Source: Amborella trichopoda (Eukaryota > Streptophyta > Magnoliopsida > Amborellales > Amborellaceae). Taken from it: 64,000 nucleotides of DNA. Under the pieces are notes generated by a model. It was not told where the DNA came from. It worked only from the letters and a program-made list of their open reading frames with translations, and searched no databases. A program made the translations under genes and the position numbers. This document shows, in pieces, positions 38,301 to 44,300 of this stretch. Within the stretch, counting starts at the first letter, position 1. Each line of letters starts with the position of its first letter. The stretch is from NCBI RefSeq assembly GCF_000471905.2, contig NW_006494931.1, forward strand, positions 3,780,501-3,844,500, given 5' to 3'.

Positions 38301-41300
38301 CTGCACACTCAACAGATGGATATGAGACTAATCCATGGTCACATGTTGTAGAATAGTAAGTTTTCCGCTAGCATGATGAGAACAACTTAAACTCTAGGTA
38401 TCTAGATGCAAAGGCATTAGAGCACCTTTTTGGGGATATGTGTATTGTAATTTGAGGTTGTCTAAGTTGGATATCTGAGCTTCATAGCCTCAACTTCCTA
38501 TTAGGTTGTCAATGACATCATCATACACCATACACTCATCAATGTTGTCATCGTTACATCATACACTCCTCTCTCTCTACCAACAAGCTATCACTTTTAC
38601 GAATCTTGTAAAAGTGAGGGAGGTAAAATCGTAGATGAGATAAAGCAATAGTTATGCAATTATTGCAAAAAGAGTGAAAAGAGAATGTGTAGCTGCAGTC
38701 CTCATTGATCATATGTAATCCCACTTTTATATTGTTTCAATGAAATAGTGAAATTTTTTTGAGTAATAATGTTTTCTCTTCAACTTTTCTACCACTCGTT
38801 GCAATTTCTCCCAACAAATTTTGGTATCAAAGCTTGATTGTTGTGCTTACCAAGATCCCTTAGCCTAAATTTTTCCCAATGGCATCAACTTCTGGTATGA
38901 AATATGCCCAAAACTTAATACCCATTTTAGATGGAGATGATTACGACTCATAGAGTTTGCAAATGAAGACCTACTTTATCTCACATAATCTATAGGATAT
39001 TGTTGAAGAGGACTATCTAGAGCCAGTGGACGCAACAACACTGGACTCATGGTTGTAGGAAAAATAACAGGAATATAAGGAAATTAAAAAAAGAGATACA
39101 AAAGCTCTTCTCTTTATCCAGCAAGGGGTAAGTAAATCAATCTTTCCTCTTATTAAAATTGCTTCAGAATAAAAAAAAGAATGGGATATTTTGAAAAATG
39201 AATTTTAGGGATATGAAAAAGTGATTTCTATCAAACTCCAAAATTTGTTGAGAGAATTTGATATTTTGATGATGACAGATAGTGAATCTGTTCAAACCTT
39301 TTTTTCTAGGGGTTCTGGAATTATTAATCAGATTAGAAGTTATGGAGATGTTATTCTTGATAAAAAAAAGTTAATTTTTTTTTGAGAAGTTTGCATGTAA
39401 AGTTTGACCATGTTGTAGTTTCCATAGAATAATCCAAATATTTATCTAAATTTCATTATAAGAATTAAGTGGTTCTCTTGAAGCACATGTGCAAAGAATG
39501 AGCAGATTTTAAATTCAATCAAAATTAACAGTTTTAGAAAAGAAAAATATTGGAGAAAATAAAGAAAGGGGGACATTGCAAACTTCTTGAAGAGGTCGAA
39601 ACAGACAATTTTTTCGATGGCCGAGGAAGAGGAAGATGAAGAAATAATTACAACAGCGAAAGAAATTTAGATGGAAATGATAAATCTGAATCTCATTGTT
39701 TTATTTGAAAACAATTGGGGCATGAATAAAAAGATTGTTGATATAAATGTCAAAAACGCAGAATCCCCAATTACTCTCAACGAGGTTGTTGATTTCAATA
39801 GAAAAATGAAGTATTGAAAAATAATGTAAATTTTTCTGAGAAAAAGTGATACACGTCAGATGTTTTGTTCTTGCATGAATGTTCAACAAAATTTACATGA
39901 TGTTTGGTATTTGGATAGTGGCTGCAACAATCATATGACAGGGCATCATGACAATTTCGTTGAGATAGACGAAAAGGTCACTTCTCAAGTCAAGCCCGGT
40001 GATGGCAAGCTCAAAAATGTTGAAGGAAAAGGAATAATTGCAGTAGAAATAAAGGGAGGTAATCCTAAGTTCATTCATGATGTTCTTTATGTTACTGGGT
40101 TGACTCAAAATCTTTTAAGTGTTGGTCAATTGATGAAAAAAGGGTACTCAGTCAATTTTCAATAGAGATGAAGTTCAACATCATTTCATCAGAGAGCTGA
40201 CTAAAAAAAGAGAAATTGTTGTGGAGGAATTCTACTTTTGCTGTAAATCGAATAAAATTATTTTGTGCCAGAGTGCTTCACATGCTACAGTAGTTAAAAT
40301 ATATTCGGCTTTTGCTAATGATAGATCCACAGTATTTTGCTTCCTTGGTGATCAAGATATGACTTTTGTCCCTAGGCAGAATACATTGCCAGAAGTGCTT
40401 TTCTGATCATTAATAGAATCAGAAAAACCAACAAGATTAGTATCTTTTTCATAAATCTCTTCGATATCGCGCTTCCTTGTTCTCTAAATATATGTCAAAA
40501 TCCTTTTTGAGATATATCTCAAAATTCTTTCTGATACCAAAATTTATTGGGAAAAATAGCAAAGAATGGTAGAAAAGTTGAAGAGTGAGCAATATTAATG
40601 GTTACTCAAAGTAACTTCACTATTTCATTGAAATACTATAAAAGAGGGATTACATATGAATATGATGGTGGACACTTTCTTTTCACTCTTTTTGCAATAG
40701 ATGCATAACTATAGCTGTTGGAAATGTCTGTGATTCCAAATCGTTTATGGAATCGGTATCGCAGAATCGGGTGTATCAGAAGTTTTGGAGTCTAGGAATC
40801 AATGTCCCTATGATTCGGATTTGAGAAAAATGATTCTCACTATTTTGGAATCGCGATTCAAAAAACGAGGAGTCGTGTTCCTTAATTGCAAGAATCAATG
40901 TCCCTTGATGTTGGAATCGCATTTCATACTCATATGGAATCACACATGACCCCACTTTTTTTGGTGGTTGTTGAGATCGTGATTCCAAAAAATAAGGAAT
41001 CGTGATTCCTAAAGTTCTAGAATCATTGTTCTCATCAATTTGGAATCAACATTCTCACTATTCCCGAATCGTGAACTCCCCATACTGGAATTGAGATTCT
41101 CCCTTTACTAGAATTACAAACCAATTCCCTCTAGTATATGTGAGAAGTATTAAAAAAACATATAAACTTACCCATTACTACAAGATCAAATTTTGGTCTG
41201 TGTATACTCAGTGAAGACTCCCAAGTACTAATTTCAACCTTTATGATATCTTTGTGGACAATCCCATACAATGGACTCGATTTACCGATAACTCTATTAT

Positions 41301-44300
41301 ACTTACAAGGTTCGGATAGTCTACGACATACAAGGAGTGAGAACAAGGGCAAGATTCCTTTATCTCCTTTATTTGAATTATAAAATAAGTACATAACATG
41401 GTAATTCTTCTTTGTTAAATGTAGTTTTGAGTTTTTTTTACTTCTGAAAATGGAGTTATTCAATTTTTAGTCAATTTCTTTAATATTTAATCATTAATTT
41501 AACCTAAACCACCACAGGGCACTTCGCTCATATCCTTATTATCTTCTTATTCTACTTAAGGAAAAACCTTTTTATCCTCTTATTCAACTTGAAGAAATGA
41601 CAGTGCCGATCATATATTAAACATTATTACATTAGTAGTTTACTACCCACCATTTACAAAACATTATTAAATTTGAAGTAACGTATTTTTTTAGTATTAT
41701 TTATTCTTGGCAAGAGTTCTTAAAAAGTAACATGAAATGAAGGATGGAAATTAGTAAATAAGAAAATAAAAAAATTAAGATATTACTCATATTTTAAAAG
41801 TTGATTTTATTTCCATGTGCAACAACTTCAAATTCTCTCACGCTCTCATACATGTCGCGCTCACTCATGATTGAGCACACATCGAAGGTTTTTTGCTCCC
41901 TATGCTCACATTACTTTCATGTTTTATATTATTTAGTTAAGCACTTGAAGTTCCTATTCTCACATTACTTTCATGTTATATTATTTAGTTGAAGATTTGA
42001 AGTTCCTATTTTCATATTACTTTCATGTTATATAATTTAGTTAAAAAATTGAACTTCCTATTCTCACATTACTTTTATGTTATATTATTTAGTTGACCAC
42101 TTGAAGTTCCTATTATTTAGTTGAAGAATCGCATTGTTGTGTAGCAAGGAATCATGATGTCTGCAATATAAAAACTTGATTCCAAACGACATGGATTCGC
42201 AATTCCAAAAATTTTGGAATCAACATTTCTCACAAACAGAATCGCATTCTTGTGTAGCTAAGAATCATAAAGTCCTCGATATGGAATTTTGATTCCGGTA
42301 ATCCAGGAATTGAGATTCCTAAACTAGGTGGAATCGCGTTCTGCAAAAGATGGAAACGTGATTCCTTTCTTTTGGAATCGATTTTTACTCAGGTAAACGC
42401 CGAATCGAGATTCCGAAACGGAATCGCTACCCTCATAGGCAATTCGGGTAACTATTGCTTGATCTCATCTACGATTTTACCTCCCTCATTTTTACGAGAT
42501 TCTCTCTCTATCTCTTTTTATGGGTTTTCACTTCATTTTTCTCATGCCCATACAACGGTATAATGATGGTCTATTTATAAGTTTTTTACGTTGCCTTTTT
42601 ATATTTTTCTAGTGTGCCTTCATATTTACATAGGAAGTTTCTTCCTTCTTCTATTGTGGGCTTCCATAATATTCTCTTGAAATATAATTTCAATAGTCAA
42701 GAATGATAGCTTGTCGGTAGAAAGAGATGAGTGTATAGTGTATGATGATGTCATTGATGAGCGTGTGGTATATGATGATGGGAGAGAGTTACAAATTATT
42801 TTTTCATTTGTAAAGCTTATCATCTTTCTAATCCAAAAACAAAGGAACTAGTAATTTCCAAAGATGTTAAGTTTTATGAGAAAAGTGAATGGGACTGGAA
42901 TAAAAAACTGGCCAAGCATAAAAAAATTTAAAGATTGTTGATTTATATCCAAGTTTTAAGTCCAAGACAAGATAGTCCAAGCCCAAGGTCTTCAGGTTAA
43001 GAAATACTAAGTAAGATCTCTTTTTGAAATTTATGAATCACGTGATGTTGCATTCTTTTCTTGTGAACCACAAAATTATGAAGAAGTTGCTAATGAGAAA
43101 TTCGGGTAAATGAAGAAATTCAGTGATAAGGAAGAATAATACACGGGAACCGGTTGATCACCCCAAAGGGAAAGAAATAATTATGCTGAAATGGATTTTA
43201 CAAAACCAAATATAATGAAGATGGTTTTGTTCAAAAACACAAAGCTCGACTGGTGGCACTGGAATAGATTTCTGCCTCCGTTGCAAGAATAGAAACGATT
43301 CAACCTATTTTGGCCATAGCTGCACAACTAAAATTCCAATTTTTCAATTTGAGGAAGAAGCACATGTTGAACAACTATTGGGTCTTTTTGACAAAGGAAA
43401 AATGGAAAAAACAATTATAAACTTAAAAAGATTTTAATAGTTGAACAACTATGGGCTAAAACAAGCTCCAAGAGCTTGGAATAGCAAAATTGATAAAGAT
43501 TATTGCCAAAATGGATTTGAAAGAAGCCCCAAGTGAACCTTCACTATATGTAAAAAGGAAAGTGGAAATTCCTTCCTAATTGTATGCCTTTATGTAGATG
43601 ATTTGATTTATACGGGCACAAATCCAAAAATGGTGGAAGACTTCAAAAAAGCAATGATGAAAGAATATGAAATGACTGGTTTGGGGATCATGAAATATTT
43701 TCTTGGAATCCAAGTAAAGCAATCAACTGCACAAACTTTTATTTATCAAGAAAAATATATTGGGGATCTTTCGAAAAAATTGAAAATGTCAAATTGCAAG
43801 CTAAGTATTCCAGTGAAACTCTCCAAAAATGATAATGCAGAAAAAGTTGATTCACCATTGGTTCCTTGATTTATCTAAAACAAGGCCAAACATTGTGCAG
43901 GCAATCAATATTTGTACCATGTTCATCCATAAACCAAGTAAATTGCATATTACAACAGCAAAAAAGATTTTGAGATATATCTAGAGAACAAGGAAACATG
44001 GTATCAAATATATTTTTGAGAATGATACTTATCTTGTTAGATTTTCTAATAGTGATTGGGTGTGTTCTATGATGATTGAAGAAGCACTTCCGGACCAAGG
44101 GACAAAAGTCATATCTTGGTCATCAAGGAAGAGAAATATTGTGGCTTTATCCTCCTAAGAAGCCGAATATATTTGAGCAACAAGTGCAGCATGTGAAGTG
44201 CTCAGAAGAATTTTATCAGATTTGCAGCAAAAGCAAAATTCTCCCATAACAATTTTCAATGACAATATGTCAACTATTGCAATGATATGAAATCCAGTGT

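Larger units (their letters stand above)
40216..42806 (-). mobile_element. Inverted LTR plus RNase H fragment of the same copia family
   Basis: Reverse-complement copies of parts of this element sit between its protease and integrase. Positions 40216-40530 match the RNase H region near 43970-44260. Positions 40545-40712 and 42448-42806 match the LTR. The LTR is continuous once the element at 40713-42447 is removed, and it ends at CA (42805-42806), as an LTR start on the minus strand should. This is a nested or rearranged second copy. Confidence 0.6.

Noticed and set aside
41900..42127. CRISPR-like array
   Set aside because: Units are contiguous 52-bp tandem repeats without unique spacers, in a plant genome.
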